Origin: Bacteroidales bacterium
Lineage (GTDB): Bacteria; Bacteroidota; Bacteroidia; Bacteroidales; JAAUTT01
Direction: 5' to 3'
NCBI GenBank assembly: GCA_025350365.1
Contig: JANXXY010000089.1
Location: 1 to 19,218, forward strand
Length of the DNA stretch: 19,218 nucleotides
Below are positions 1-7,091 of the stretch, in pieces; the stretch's first letter is position 1; each line of letters starts with the position of its first letter. The translations under genes were made by a program, and so were the position numbers. Below the pieces are notes generated by a model. That model was not told where the DNA came from. It saw nothing but the letters and a program-made list of their open reading frames with translations, and did no database searches.

Positions 1-367
1 TTTTTTTAATGTCCTCTTTCACTTGATTATTAATCAAAAAGTCCTCATGCGAATAAGTAACTTCAAAAATGGAATCATCGGAATCATTATCTATTTGAAC
101 ATATGATTTTTGAAGTTCAATACTATCGTGTATATGATGCCGAAGCGATTTAAAAAGATAGGGTTTAACGGATAGTATTGGTTTTAGGTTCGCTTTGTTT
201 TTCCACAATTTCAGAAATAAATCCTGAACAGCGTCTTTTACAACATCTTCCTTACCACAGAGCTTTAGTCCGTAATTGTAAAGATCGTCATAGTGACTAA
301 TAAATATAAGCGATAACGCATTTTTATCACCACCCAGAAAAAGTTGCCAATTTGCTGTAGCTTCCAT
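1..367 (-). CDS. ECF-type RNA polymerase sigma-70 factor, N-terminal part (cut by left edge)
   Basis: Reading the minus strand from an ATG at 365-367 gives 122 open codons that run off the window. The protein starts MEATANWQLFLGGD and shows sigma region 2. A segment with YDDLYNYGLKLCG, then KDAVQDLFLKLW, matches regions 2.1-2.2 of extracytoplasmic-function sigma factors; PYLFKSLRHHIHD follows at the position of regions 2.3-2.4. Region 4, which reads the -35 element, lies outside the window. Family members redirect RNA polymerase to small regulons; in Bacteroidota they often pair with FecR-type anti-sigma factors and SusC/D-type uptake genes, but the partner would be beyond the edge and cannot be seen. 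It is divergent from the helicase at 471. Upstream there is only a one-mismatch -7 box (402-409, minus strand). Confidence 0.85.
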   Translation of the reverse strand, partial: MEATANWQLFLGGDKNALSLIFISHYDDLYNYGLKLCGKEDVVKDAVQDLFLKLWKNKANLKPILSVKPYLFKSLRHHIHDSIELQKSYVQIDNDSDDSIFEVTYSHEDFLINNQVKEDIKK

Positions 368-448
368 TGTTGCAGTAACGAGAAGTCCGTTAGTTTGGTG
401 GCTAAATTAGTAAAATTTTCTAAATAAAATTTTCAACTTGATTATAGG

Positions 449-456
449 TATCTTTG
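449..456 (+). promoter_or_regulatory. Bacteroidota -7 promoter box (TATCTTTG) of the hrpB-like gene
   Basis: TATCTTTG fits the Bacteroidota -7 consensus TAnnTTTG exactly. No convincing -33 TTTG is visible at the usual distance. The expected transcript start, a few bases after 456, lies only about ten bases before the ATG at 471, so the mRNA would have almost no leader. The box lies downstream of the TTG at 438, which argues against that TTG as a start codon. Confidence 0.6.
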
Positions 457-470
457 CATTTTTTATTACA

Positions 471-3011
471 ATGGAGTCGCTGTTACCAATTCAAAACATA
501 AAGCAGGAGTTCGTCAATTTACTCAAAACTGAAAACAATTGTGTGCTCAGATCGCCGACTGCTTCAGGTAAATCTACACTGATACCTCAATTTTTGTTAG
601 ATGACGTTGTGGATTTAGGCAAATCGGTCATCGTATTGCAACCTAGGCGCATTGCTGCCCGAATGCTTGCAAGTTTTGTAGCACAGCATCGAAACGTTAC
701 ATTGGGCACCGAAGTTGGCTACCAGGTGCGTCTTGAGGGAGCAAATTGCACCGAAACTAAAATTTTATTCGTCACCGAGGGGGTTTTGCTTAACAGGCTT
801 TTGCAAAACGATCATTTAAATGAAGTTGGAGCAATTGTTTTTGACGAATTTCATGAGCGGCATCTTGAAACCGATTTGAGCCTTGCACTTTCCCATCAAT
901 TACAATCGAAATATCGTCCTGATCTGAAAATTATAGTTATGTCGGCCACTATGGAGGTAAACCTCGTTCAACAATTTTTGGGAAACTGTAAAGTTCTCGA
1001 AACCAAGGGTAAATCTTATCCAGTTTCTATCCGTTATTCTTCGCCGAAACCGTACGAAACTATATGGGATTTTGCTGCATACCAACTGGAATCTGTGGTA
1101 CATGAATTTTCAGAAGGTAGCGCTCTTGTTTTTATGCCTGGCGCATACGAAATTCGTAAAACTATAGAGTCAATTAAAAAACGCGATGCGTTGCATTCGT
1201 TTGATATTTATCCGTTATATGGTTCGTTAAGCAAAGAGGATCAGGATAGGGCTGTTCGATCTGGAGGGCAAAAAATTATTGTTACGACCAATGTGGCTGA
1301 AACATCTCTTACCATTCCAGGAGTTAGGTTAGTTATTGATAGTGGATTAGCGCGTATTGCCAGATTCGATCCCAAACGAGGGATCAACACCCTTTTTATC
1401 GAATCTATTAGTGAATCTTCGGCTGATCAGCGTGCAGGTCGCGCTGGCAGAACTGCTCCGGGAATTTGCATTCGTTTATGGAGCGAATTTGAGCATAACA
1501 ATCGTACTCTACCTAATTTACCTGAAATTCATAGGATCGATTTGTCGGAAATTTCGCTTCGCCTTTTGGCTTCAGGAATCGATTCATTGGATGTCTTTCC
1601 ATGGCTTGAAAAGCCGAATTTGTTAGCAATCGAAAAGTCCCTGGAATTATTGAGAAGTCTTGGCGCTCTCAATGATAATAACGTTGTTACTTCAGTTGGA
1701 AAAAAAATAGCAGGGATAAGTGTGCATCCTCGTTTTGGCAGGATATTGATTAAAGCAATTGAGCACGATTGTTTGGCCTTGGCATGTGTTGTGGCTGCAA
1801 TTGCTCAATCAACCGGAATACTAAACACTATCACGGATGATACCATTTTTCAGGAAAGACACTATACGTTTGGGGATCCTGGTTCTGATCTTCTTTTCGA
1901 ATTAAATGCCTGGCTGTGGGCAGGAAACCATCAGTTTAACCATATTGAATGCAGTAGATTGGGCGTTAATTATACTGTTGCAAGGCAGGTGGGGCAGATC
2001 GCATTTCAAATACTTCATCAGGTAAATACTTCGAACCACAAAGCAAAGAAGCTTCATTACGGAAATATTACCCCCGATGAAGCCGATAAGCTTCGCGAAT
2101 GCATTTTTATGGGTTTTGTAGATTATTTAGCCATTCGTCACAAACAAAATTCACCAGTCTGTCAAATGATGCATGGAAGAAGTGGAAAGCTTCACCGCGA
2201 CAGCATTGTTCAAAATGCTCGTTTGATGGTTGCAACTGAACTTGAAGAAGTGAAATTGACAACAGGTGTTCAGTTAATGATAAGGAAAGTAACAGAAGTG
2301 GATGAATGCTGGATATTAAATCTTCAAAATCATGGATTTAAAAAAAGCACGTATGAGCAGTTTGACGTTGAACAAAAACGGGTTATGAAAATCACTGAAT
2401 ATGGAATTAACGATTTGATTCTGGTTCGCGAATCAGAGCCATCAGATGATGCCGAAACTTCCTCACGTTTATTAACTAAAGCAATCATTGACGGTCAGTT
2501 ATCCTTTCCTCAATGGGATGAAATGGTGGAACATTATGTAAGACGTGTTAACTTTGCTTCAAAACATGCTGTGCACTATGGAATACCTGCTATAGACAAT
2601 GATGCAAAAGAGTTTATTATTCAGCAAACAGTATATCATTGTGGGAGCGGGAAAGATGTTCAACGGTGCAATGTTTGGCCGGCAATAAAAGCATGGCTTA
2701 GTTACGAACAAAATGTAGCTGTTGATTTGGTTGCTCCAGCCTCCATCGATTTGCCCCGACGAAAACGTCCGGTTCAGCTACGGTATGACGAAAAAGGCGA
2801 GGTTATCCTCTCCGAAACAATTCAGGGGTTATATGATTGCCCTTTACCTTTATGTGTGGCACAAGGGAACGTGAATGTTGTATTCGAAATTTTAGCTCCA
2901 AGCAGACGACCGGTGCAAATAACGCGGGATTTAGACTATTTCTGGAAAAACTCTTATCATCAGATAAAAAAGGAGCTTAAAGGCAGATACCCAAAACATG
3001 AATGGAGATAA
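471..3011 (+). CDS. hrpB: HrpB-type ATP-dependent DEAH-box RNA helicase
   Basis: A protein of 846 residues, near the usual size of HrpB (about 800-850). Superfamily 2 helicase motifs occur in order: motif I SPTASGKST at residues 28-36, motif II DEFH at 125-128, motif III SAT at 158-160, motif V TTNVAETSLTIPG near 272-284 and motif VI QRAGRAGR at 320-327. The C-terminal region carries the HrpB-specific signature RRPVQITRDLDYFW...KGRYPKHEW, which separates it from HrpA and eukaryotic DEAH helicases. It should use ATP to unwind or remodel RNA in the cytoplasm; the physiological substrate of HrpB proteins is not well defined. An upstream TTG at 438 would add 11 residues, but it lies before the -7 promoter box, so the ATG at 471 is preferred. 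The gene stands alone, with a convergent gene downstream and a shared hairpin between them. Confidence 0.93.
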   Translation: MESLLPIQNIKQEFVNLLKTENNCVLRSPTASGKSTLIPQFLLDDVVDLGKSVIVLQPRRIAARMLASFVAQHRNVTLGTEVGYQVRLEGANCTETKILFVTEGVLLNRLLQNDHLNEVGAIVFDEFHERHLETDLSLALSHQLQSKYRPDLKIIVMSATMEVNLVQQFLGNCKVLETKGKSYPVSIRYSSPKPYETIWDFAAYQLESVVHEFSEGSALVFMPGAYEIRKTIESIKKRDALHSFDIYPLYGSLSKEDQDRAVRSGGQKIIVTTNVAETSLTIPGVRLVIDSGLARIARFDPKRGINTLFIESISESSADQRAGRAGRTAPGICIRLWSEFEHNNRTLPNLPEIHRIDLSEISLRLLASGIDSLDVFPWLEKPNLLAIEKSLELLRSLGALNDNNVVTSVGKKIAGISVHPRFGRILIKAIEHDCLALACVVAAIAQSTGILNTITDDTIFQERHYTFGDPGSDLLFELNAWLWAGNHQFNHIECSRLGVNYTVARQVGQIAFQILHQVNTSNHKAKKLHYGNITPDEADKLRECIFMGFVDYLAIRHKQNSPVCQMMHGRSGKLHRDSIVQNARLMVATELEEVKLTTGVQLMIRKVTEVDECWILNLQNHGFKKSTYEQFDVEQKRVMKITEYGINDLILVRESEPSDDAETSSRLLTKAIIDGQLSFPQWDEMVEHYVRRVNFASKHAVHYGIPAIDNDAKEFIIQQTVYHCGSGKDVQRCNVWPAIKAWLSYEQNVAVDLVAPASIDLPRRKRPVQLRYDEKGEVILSETIQGLYDCPLPLCVAQGNVNVVFEILAPSRRPVQITRDLDYFWKNSYHQIKKELKGRYPKHEWR

Positions 3012-3017
3012 AGAATA

Positions 3018-3049
3018 GGCAGGAAGTAATTTTATATAATTATCCTGCC
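3018..3049. terminator. Hairpin between convergent genes, possible bidirectional terminator
   Basis: GGCAGGA (3018-3024) pairs perfectly with TCCTGCC (3043-3049), and an inner TAATT/AATTA extends the stem after a two-base bulge. It sits between the stop codons of the helicase (plus) and the small hypothetical protein (minus), where a shared terminator is expected. Neither side has a long T-tract right after the stem, so its efficiency as an intrinsic terminator is uncertain. Confidence 0.5.
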
Positions 3050-3059
3050 TCAAAAAATG

Positions 3060-3398
3060 TTATTCAGGAAGTGGTACTTTCTGAATTTGCAATTCAAATG
3101 ATTTACCCATAATGAATTTAACCCTGTGTTCTTTCAGCCAGTTTTTTATCTCTAAATTGTTTTCTAAAATGTTCAATAAGTCATGAGCAACTGCTTTACG
3201 ACTACTTGCTTTGGTAACTTTTCCTGAAAGAATTTCGATATTAAATGAATAGCCTGTTTTGTCCAGAACGCCCCCATTCTCAAATTCATGCTTATACAAT
3301 TGTAATTTTTGATCTTCATTATCTGTTCTTTTTAAAAGCAGCTTAATAACCGGACCATACTTTGTCCATAACTGCAAATATTTCCCTTCATCTTTCAT
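3060..3398 (-). CDS. Small conserved-looking hypothetical protein
   Basis: A 112-residue soluble protein starting MKDEGKYLQLWTKYGPVIKLLLKR, with no signal peptide or membrane segment. It is rich in charged residues. A helical N-terminal part is followed by a stretch likely to be beta-rich (YSFNIEILSGKVTK) and then a helical segment ending in ENNLEIKNWLKEHRVKF. I do not recognise the family. The ATG at 3396-3398 starts a frame that stays open to a stop just before the convergent hairpin, and the composition is that of a normal gene. The next gene in the same direction, the cold-shock gene upstream, has its own terminator, so this gene is probably transcribed alone. No exact -7 box was found upstream. 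Confidence 0.65.
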   Translation of the reverse strand: MKDEGKYLQLWTKYGPVIKLLLKRTDNEDQKLQLYKHEFENGGVLDKTGYSFNIEILSGKVTKASSRKAVAHDLLNILENNLEIKNWLKEHRVKFIMGKSFELQIQKVPLPE

Positions 3399-3537
3399 GT
3401 TAAAGTATATTTTTTTTAGAATAAGTCAAACACAATATTCCTGACATTTGTAAATGCAAATGATAAAAATTGAATTGCCAGTTTTGGGGATCAAATCAGA
3501 ATTACTGATGAATATTGCTTATTACTGGTTTTAAAAT

Positions 3538-3564
3538 AAAAAAGCCTTACAATAAAGTAAGGCT
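3538..3564 (-). terminator. Intrinsic terminator of the cold-shock gene
   Basis: On the minus strand, AGCCTTAC pairs perfectly with GTAAGGCT (8 bp, positions 3557-3564 and 3543-3550) around a six-base loop. A run of T residues follows (complement of 3538-3542) and then more T-rich sequence. This is a textbook Rho-independent terminator placed about 30 bp after the cold-shock stop codon. Confidence 0.85.
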
Positions 3565-3596
3565 CAAAATTTAAAATGTTTCGTATAATAGATAAA

Positions 3597-3788
3597 CTAA
3601 GCTAGTTTAACATTTACTGCATTTAATCCTTTTTTTCCATCTTGAAGATCAAACGTTACTTCGTCGTTTTCTCTGATTTCATCATTTAAACCAGATACAT
3701 GCACAAAATACTCTTTGTCTGATGCTGTGTCCTTAATAAATCCAAATCCCTTTGAATTATTAAAAAATTTTACTGTTCCTTTATTCAT
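3597..3788 (-). CDS. Cold-shock domain protein (CspA family)
   Basis: A 63-residue single cold-shock domain, slightly shorter than typical Csp proteins (65-70). It begins with MNKGTVKFFNNSKGFGFI, which contains the RNP1-like KGFGFI; the RNP2-like YFVHV follows at about residues 27-31. These aromatic surfaces bind single-stranded RNA or DNA; the family acts as cytoplasmic nucleic-acid chaperones. The end (GKKGLNAVNVKLA) fits the last strand of the fold, so the gene looks complete. It is a monocistronic unit with a -7 box upstream and a strong terminator downstream. Whether it responds to cold cannot be read from the sequence, because many Csp paralogues are constitutive. Confidence 0.95.
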   Translation of the reverse strand: MNKGTVKFFNNSKGFGFIKDTASDKEYFVHVSGLNDEIRENDEVTFDLQDGKKGLNAVNVKLA

Positions 3789-3809
3789 TTTATTAAAATA
3801 TTAATTACT

Positions 3810-3817
3810 CAAAATTA
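3810..3817 (-). promoter_or_regulatory. Bacteroidota -7 promoter box (TAATTTTG) of the cold-shock gene
   Basis: The minus strand reads TAATTTTG, an exact TAnnTTTG match, 21 bases before the ATG at 3788. No clear -33 TTTG is present at 19-21 bases. The resulting leader would be short, about 15 bases. Confidence 0.5.
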
Positions 3818-4258
3818 CACATTTATTTTATATTTTTACTTTTAATCAAAAAAAAAATGAATAAAATTTAAATATAATCATTACTATTTTGTATAATGCA
3901 GATAATAAGTTAATTGCAATATTTGAATAAAATATATATTTTTTGATTTTCTTTTCCTGTTGCCAATAAAATCAATCGATAAAACTATTATGAGATCAAT
4001 AAATGATGTTTTTGATGATTTTAATAAATTGCATATTAGGTTATTGTGTTTAAAAGAAGGAGTAAAACTATTGATGTTAATTCAATGATTTATTTCAAAT
4101 GTACGTTTTTTTATCAAAATGTGCCCGTTATCGTGCAATTAAAGGATATTTGAAGGCTATTTACTTTAAATATAAATAACTAAAAATGTTTTAATTGTCA
4201 TTTTTGGCATACTAATTGTACCCAATCAGTAGAAAAATTAATATTAAAATTTAATGCC
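3818..4258. other. A+T-rich intergenic stretch, no gene recognised
   Basis: This divergent gap lies between the cold-shock gene and the HEAT-like gene and is very A+T-rich. It holds one short open frame of 32 codons (3990-4088) without clear support. A sigma-54-like element (4204-4220) lies near its right end. No RNA gene, repeat array or remnant of a mobile element was recognised. Confidence 0.6.
4204..4220 (+). promoter_or_regulatory. Sigma-54-like -24/-12 element (weak candidate)
   Basis: TTGGCATACTAATTGTA keeps the TTGGCA of the -24 element and TTG of the -12 element, with the GG and the -12 G at the right spacing (GG-N10-G). The conserved -12 C is T here. It would place a transcript start near 4230, about 28 bases before the ATG at 4259. 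No exact TAnnTTTG box was found for this gene, which is why the element is listed. It could be chance. Confidence 0.25.
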
Positions 4259-4534
4259 ATGAAAAAGTTAACATATAAACAAATAAGCAGCTTATTATTC
4301 AATGTTGAATTTGATAGTTACGAACTTCTGAATACTGAAGAGTTAATCTGGTTACTAAAAAGCGATCTGAAAGAAGAAAGAGCAATATCAGCGAAGTTGC
4401 TTGGCGAAAGAGAAGCTAAAGAATCCCTGCCTTATGTTTTTAATGCTTTACAATTGGAAAAGGAGAAGAGTATTAGTATCATCCTTTCCGAAACCCTTAT
4501 GTGTCTTGCTACTGCTAATAAAAGTGGACGGTAG
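4259..4534 (+). CDS. Small HEAT-repeat-like protein, possibly shortened by a frameshift
   Basis: A 91-residue cytoplasmic protein with two or three amphipathic helices. The segment ERAISAKLLGEREAKESLPY, followed by FNALQLEKEKSISIILSETLMCL, has the helix-turn-helix spacing of HEAT/PBS-lyase-like repeats, which usually mediate protein contacts. The ORF ends at 4534 in ...ATANKSGR. The next frame (from 4522) is open for another 46 codons and reads KWTVENGDFRYLKF..., a plausible protein sequence, up to a TGA (4660-4662) that overlaps the ATG of the next gene. One extra A in the AAAA run at 4520-4523 would join the two into a protein of about 134 residues. The 91-residue form may therefore be truncated by mutation or sequencing error. 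Function unknown. Confidence 0.6.
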   Translation: MKKLTYKQISSLLFNVEFDSYELLNTEELIWLLKSDLKEERAISAKLLGEREAKESLPYVFNALQLEKEKSISIILSETLMCLATANKSGR

Positions 4535-4594
4535 AAAATGGGGATTTTAGATACCTGAAATTTACTCCTGACAAAGACGGTATTATTTCTATCA

Positions 4595-4627
4595 TTTACA
4601 GCTTTTACAAAAATGTTTTTATCTTTG
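4595..4627 (+). promoter_or_regulatory. Promoter of the DUF6263 gene (TTTA-N21-TATCTTTG)
   Basis: TATCTTTG at 4620-4627 matches TAnnTTTG exactly. TTTA at 4595-4598, a one-mismatch -33 element, lies 21 bases upstream. The ATG at 4659 follows 31 bases after the box. This gives the exported protein a transcript separate from the HEAT-like gene. Confidence 0.6.
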
Positions 4628-4658
4628 GTTTAAAATTAACTTCTAATCATAAAAACCA

Positions 4659-5594
4659 ATGAAAAAATTCGTTACAAGATCGTGTTCAATTTTAGCAGTT
4701 TCAATTTCTCTTGCATTTATCCTGTTAGCAGCAAAATCAGACAAAATTAATTTACAGTATAATTTGTTAAAGGATAGTATTTACAAGATCAATACAGTTG
4801 CCGATCAGGTGATTGAACAAACCATGATGGGGCAGACTCAAACTATTAAAAATCACATTGAAGGACTGATGGTGTTTAAGATTCAAAACATCGAAGGCAA
4901 TATTATTTTACTTGAATCATGGTACGAAAAACTTAAGATGGTTATGGATTTGCCTACGGGAAAGCAGGAAATGGATTCGGAGCATCCTGAGAATGGAAAT
5001 CCCGCCTCAGCAATGTTAGGTAAAATGATAAATAAACATTTTACGATGAAGATGACAACTAAAGGCGAAATTACCGAAATCAATTCTGATAAACTATTGG
5101 AAGATATGGTCGCCGGAGTTGATGAACAACAGGCTGCAATATCTAAAGATATGATGAAACAGTATGTTGGAAAAGATGCTCTAAAAGGTAGTATGGAAAT
5201 GATGACGAGATGTTTTCCTGAAAACGAAGTAAGTGTTGGTGATAGTTGGACAAACAAATCGGAGTTAACCTCTATTATGTCTGCTGATGTTATTATGAAT
5301 TGGAAATTAACAGAAAGTAAAGGAGGAGTTTCAAGTATGGTGGGTAGTGGCACCTTGAAATCAAAGGAAATTAATCCCTTCACAAAGATGAATGGTTATC
5401 CAATGAAATTTGATATTTTAGGTGATCAACAGATTCAATCGAAGGTTGATGAAAAAACAGGTTGGGTAATTGAATCGACCACCAGTAGCGAAATTTCTGG
5501 AAAAGCTATTGTTGATGCATCTGCCCAAGGCGGCGGCACCATGGAGATTCCAATGAAAATTATTAGTAAAACGGTAGTTACTGGTATTAAATAA
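4659..5594 (+). CDS. Exported DUF6263-family protein
   Basis: A 311-residue protein with an N-terminal signal peptide (MKKF..., hydrophobic core about residues 9-24, AxA-like end near LLAAKS). The mature part is beta-rich and matches the style of DUF6263 proteins of Bacteroidota. It has an initial strand pair with YNLLKDSIYKINTVADQ. A central TTKGEITEINSDKL is typical of this family, in which a time- or concentration-independent 'motif + G.I...N' strand recurs. A later segment has FPENEVSVGDSWTNK, and the end (KAIVDASAQGGGTMEIPMKI) is beta-rich. The protein probably sits in the periplasm or at the outer membrane; no lipobox Cys is visible after the signal. The biochemical role of the family is unknown. 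It is preceded by its own promoter and followed 66 bp later by the SiaC-like gene on the same strand, so the two may be co-transcribed. The family call rests on memory of the pattern, not on a search. Confidence 0.75.
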   Translation: MKKFVTRSCSILAVSISLAFILLAAKSDKINLQYNLLKDSIYKINTVADQVIEQTMMGQTQTIKNHIEGLMVFKIQNIEGNIILLESWYEKLKMVMDLPTGKQEMDSEHPENGNPASAMLGKMINKHFTMKMTTKGEITEINSDKLLEDMVAGVDEQQAAISKDMMKQYVGKDALKGSMEMMTRCFPENEVSVGDSWTNKSELTSIMSADVIMNWKLTESKGGVSSMVGSGTLKSKEINPFTKMNGYPMKFDILGDQQIQSKVDEKTGWVIESTTSSEISGKAIVDASAQGGGTMEIPMKIISKTVVTGIK

Positions 5595-5660
5595 TTCGCT
5601 GTTAGTAAAAAAAGTATAACCTTTTACAAAGCACTCCGTATCTAACAAAAAAAAATACCT

Positions 5661-6035
5661 ATGGAACCTCTTATCATTGTTGGAACAAACTACACTCCAA
5701 ATGTTGTGTTTAATGTTGATGGGAATTTAAAAATAACCGGCAGATCGCTTCCGGAGGATACTGCAAAGTTCTATGAACCTGTTATTTACTGGGTTTCAGA
5801 ATGTATTCTGAAGTCGATAATTATTACGGTTAGGCTTGACTATATGAATAGCAGCAGCGCTCATCAGATAAGTAAGTTTTTAATGGCAGTCAAAAGCAAT
5901 CCTTTCATAAAAGAATGTTTGGTTGAATGGTATTACGAAGCGGATGATGAAGATGGTTTGGATTTTGGAAAAGAGTTGGAGTTTATTACTGATTTTAAGT
6001 TTAACTTTTATCAGTATGCCGAATCATTAAGATAG
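5661..6035 (+). CDS. SiaC-family (DUF1987) regulatory phosphoprotein
   Basis: A 124-residue cytoplasmic protein. Near the N-terminus the pattern TNYTPNVVFNVDGNLKITGR is followed by SLPEDTAKFYEPVIYWV, matching the SiaC/DUF1987 layout (T..TP.I.F....G.L.I.GRS.PE....FY.P...W). The fold is STAS/anti-anti-sigma-like. In Pseudomonas aeruginosa, SiaC is switched by the kinase SiaB and phosphatase SiaA and, when unphosphorylated, activates the diguanylate cyclase SiaD. The equivalent phosphosite region here is LDYMNSSSAHQ: N63 is followed by S64-S65-S66, where the family commonly has NTSS. No SiaB-, SiaA- or SiaD-like gene is in the window, so its partners must be elsewhere. It ends 20 bp before a strong bidirectional terminator. 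Confidence 0.8.
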   Translation: MEPLIIVGTNYTPNVVFNVDGNLKITGRSLPEDTAKFYEPVIYWVSECILKSIIITVRLDYMNSSSAHQISKFLMAVKSNPFIKECLVEWYYEADDEDGLDFGKELEFITDFKFNFYQYAESLR

Positions 6036-6055
6036 TATAAGGTTTCAAAATTATT

Positions 6056-6102
6056 AATGAGAAAACCCCTTAAATGATTATTTTTCAAGGGGTTTTCTCA
6101 TT
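6056..6102. terminator. Strong bidirectional intrinsic terminator (16-bp perfect stem)
   Basis: AATGAGAAAACCCCTT (6056-6071) pairs perfectly with AAGGGGTTTTCTCATT (6087-6102) around a 15-base loop. The C/G core is flanked by A/T arms, so a T-rich 3' arm is produced in either direction. It lies between the convergent siaC-like gene (stop 6035) and dapA (stop 6108) and should end both transcripts. Confidence 0.85.
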
Positions 6103-6107
6103 TCATG

Positions 6108-6992
6108 TTATTTGAGTTTTTGAACAATTTCAATTAGCTTATGATAATGCTTCTCGGAGACTGGTGTTAAAGGTAACCGAACCACATTTTCTATTAATTT
6201 TTGCTGATGCATAATCGCTTTTACACCTGCCGGACTTCCTTCGGTAAATAAAGCGCCAATCAATTCTAGATAAGCATAATGTATTTTTCTTGCAAGTGGA
6301 TGATTACCACTCATAGCTTCTTCAACCATGGTCGAAAAATCTAAAGGAAACGCATTGGCAACTACAGAGATAACTCCTGTGGCTCCAAGCAAAAGCATTG
6401 GTAAGGTTAAAGCATCATCACCCGAAATAACATCAAAACCAGTTGGTTTATCACGTAGTATTTCCATAATTTGTTGCATGTTACCAGAGGCTTCTTTTAC
6501 GGCAACCACGTTTTTAAAATCATGAGCAAGAGATACTATTGTTTCGGTATTCATATTAACACCTGTCCTGCCGGGTACATTATACATAATTACAGGCAAC
6601 GGACTTACCAGAGAAATAGCTTTAAAATGTTCGTATATTCCTTTCTGGTTGGGTTTGTTATAGTAGGGTACAACGGATAAAATACCGTCAATTCCATTAA
6701 AAGTAACGTTTTTTATACCGTCAATTACATCCTGAGTATTATTACCACCAATACCAACAATTACGGGAATACGTTTCGATGTTGCTTTTACTACAGTGTT
6801 GATCACTTCAGTTTTTTCGTTGTGAGTTAATGTAGCCGCTTCCCCGGTTGTACCAAGAACGACAATATAATTAACCTGACCCTTAATGCAATGCTCAACT
6901 ACACGTTCCAATGCCGGATAATCAACACTGTTATTAGTGTTAAAAGGTGTGATAATGGCCACTCCTGTGCCTGTAAATTTAGTATTTGACAT
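6108..6992 (-). CDS. dapA: 4-hydroxy-tetrahydrodipicolinate synthase
   Basis: A 294-residue protein, the normal DapA length. It condenses pyruvate with aspartate-4-semialdehyde in the first committed step of the diaminopimelate/lysine pathway, needed for peptidoglycan and lysine. Seen in the sequence: GTTGEAATLT with Thr48-Thr49; YNVPGRTGVN with Tyr137 of the proton relay and Arg142, the carboxylate-binding Arg; and the Schiff-base lysine Lys166 in VAVKEASGN. A start at the ATG of 6990-6992 gives the usual N-terminus (FTGTGVAIITPF). A well-formed promoter lies just upstream on the minus strand, so dapA is transcribed independently of the gene at 7092-7640. Related N-acetylneuraminate lyases share the fold, but the TTGE and YNVPGRT motifs favour DapA. 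Confidence 0.97.
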   Translation of the reverse strand: MSNTKFTGTGVAIITPFNTNNSVDYPALERVVEHCIKGQVNYIVVLGTTGEAATLTHNEKTEVINTVVKATSKRIPVIVGIGGNNTQDVIDGIKNVTFNGIDGILSVVPYYNKPNQKGIYEHFKAISLVSPLPVIMYNVPGRTGVNMNTETIVSLAHDFKNVVAVKEASGNMQQIMEILRDKPTGFDVISGDDALTLPMLLLGATGVISVVANAFPLDFSTMVEEAMSGNHPLARKIHYAYLELIGALFTEGSPAGVKAIMHQQKLIENVVRLPLTPVSEKHYHKLIEIVQKLK

Positions 6993-7024
6993 GCAATTAT
7001 AATTAAAATATGTTTTTCAGCACG

Positions 7025-7054
7025 CAAAAATAATTCAAAATTCGGAATTGCAAA
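7025..7054 (-). promoter_or_regulatory. dapA promoter (TTTG-N18-TATTTTTG)
   Basis: On the minus strand, TTTG (complement of 7051-7054) is followed after 18 bases by TATTTTTG (complement of 7025-7032), an exact TAnnTTTG box at near-ideal spacing. The expected start lies about 27 bases before the dapA ATG. Confidence 0.75.
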
Positions 7055-7091
7055 GAATCAGTCTGAAAATAGACAAAATGGAAGACAATTC

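Noticed and set aside
402..409. A TAATTTAG box as promoter of the left-edge sigma factor
   Set aside because: It has one mismatch to TAnnTTTG and no clear -33 element, so it is mentioned only in the gene entry.
412..433. Two AAAATTTT palindromes, 14 bases apart, between the divergent sigma factor and hrpB genes
   Set aside because: Such A/T palindromes are common in this base composition; there is no evidence of an operator.
3453..3534. A short plus-strand ORF (MQMIKIELPVLGIKSELL...) upstream of the cold-shock terminator
   Set aside because: About 26 codons, no promoter or ribosome-binding support, and it lies between two minus-strand genes.
3990..4088. A 32-codon ORF starting MRSINDVFDDFNKLHIRLL in the gap before the HEAT-like gene
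   Set aside because: Short, no exact promoter box at proper distance, no recognisable family; an open frame of this length is expected by chance in such A+T-rich DNA.
4883..5383. A 166-codon open frame on the minus strand inside the DUF6263 gene
   Set aside because: It is the antisense shadow of a well-supported exported protein; its sequence is biased towards residues that complement plus-strand codons and it lacks a promoter.
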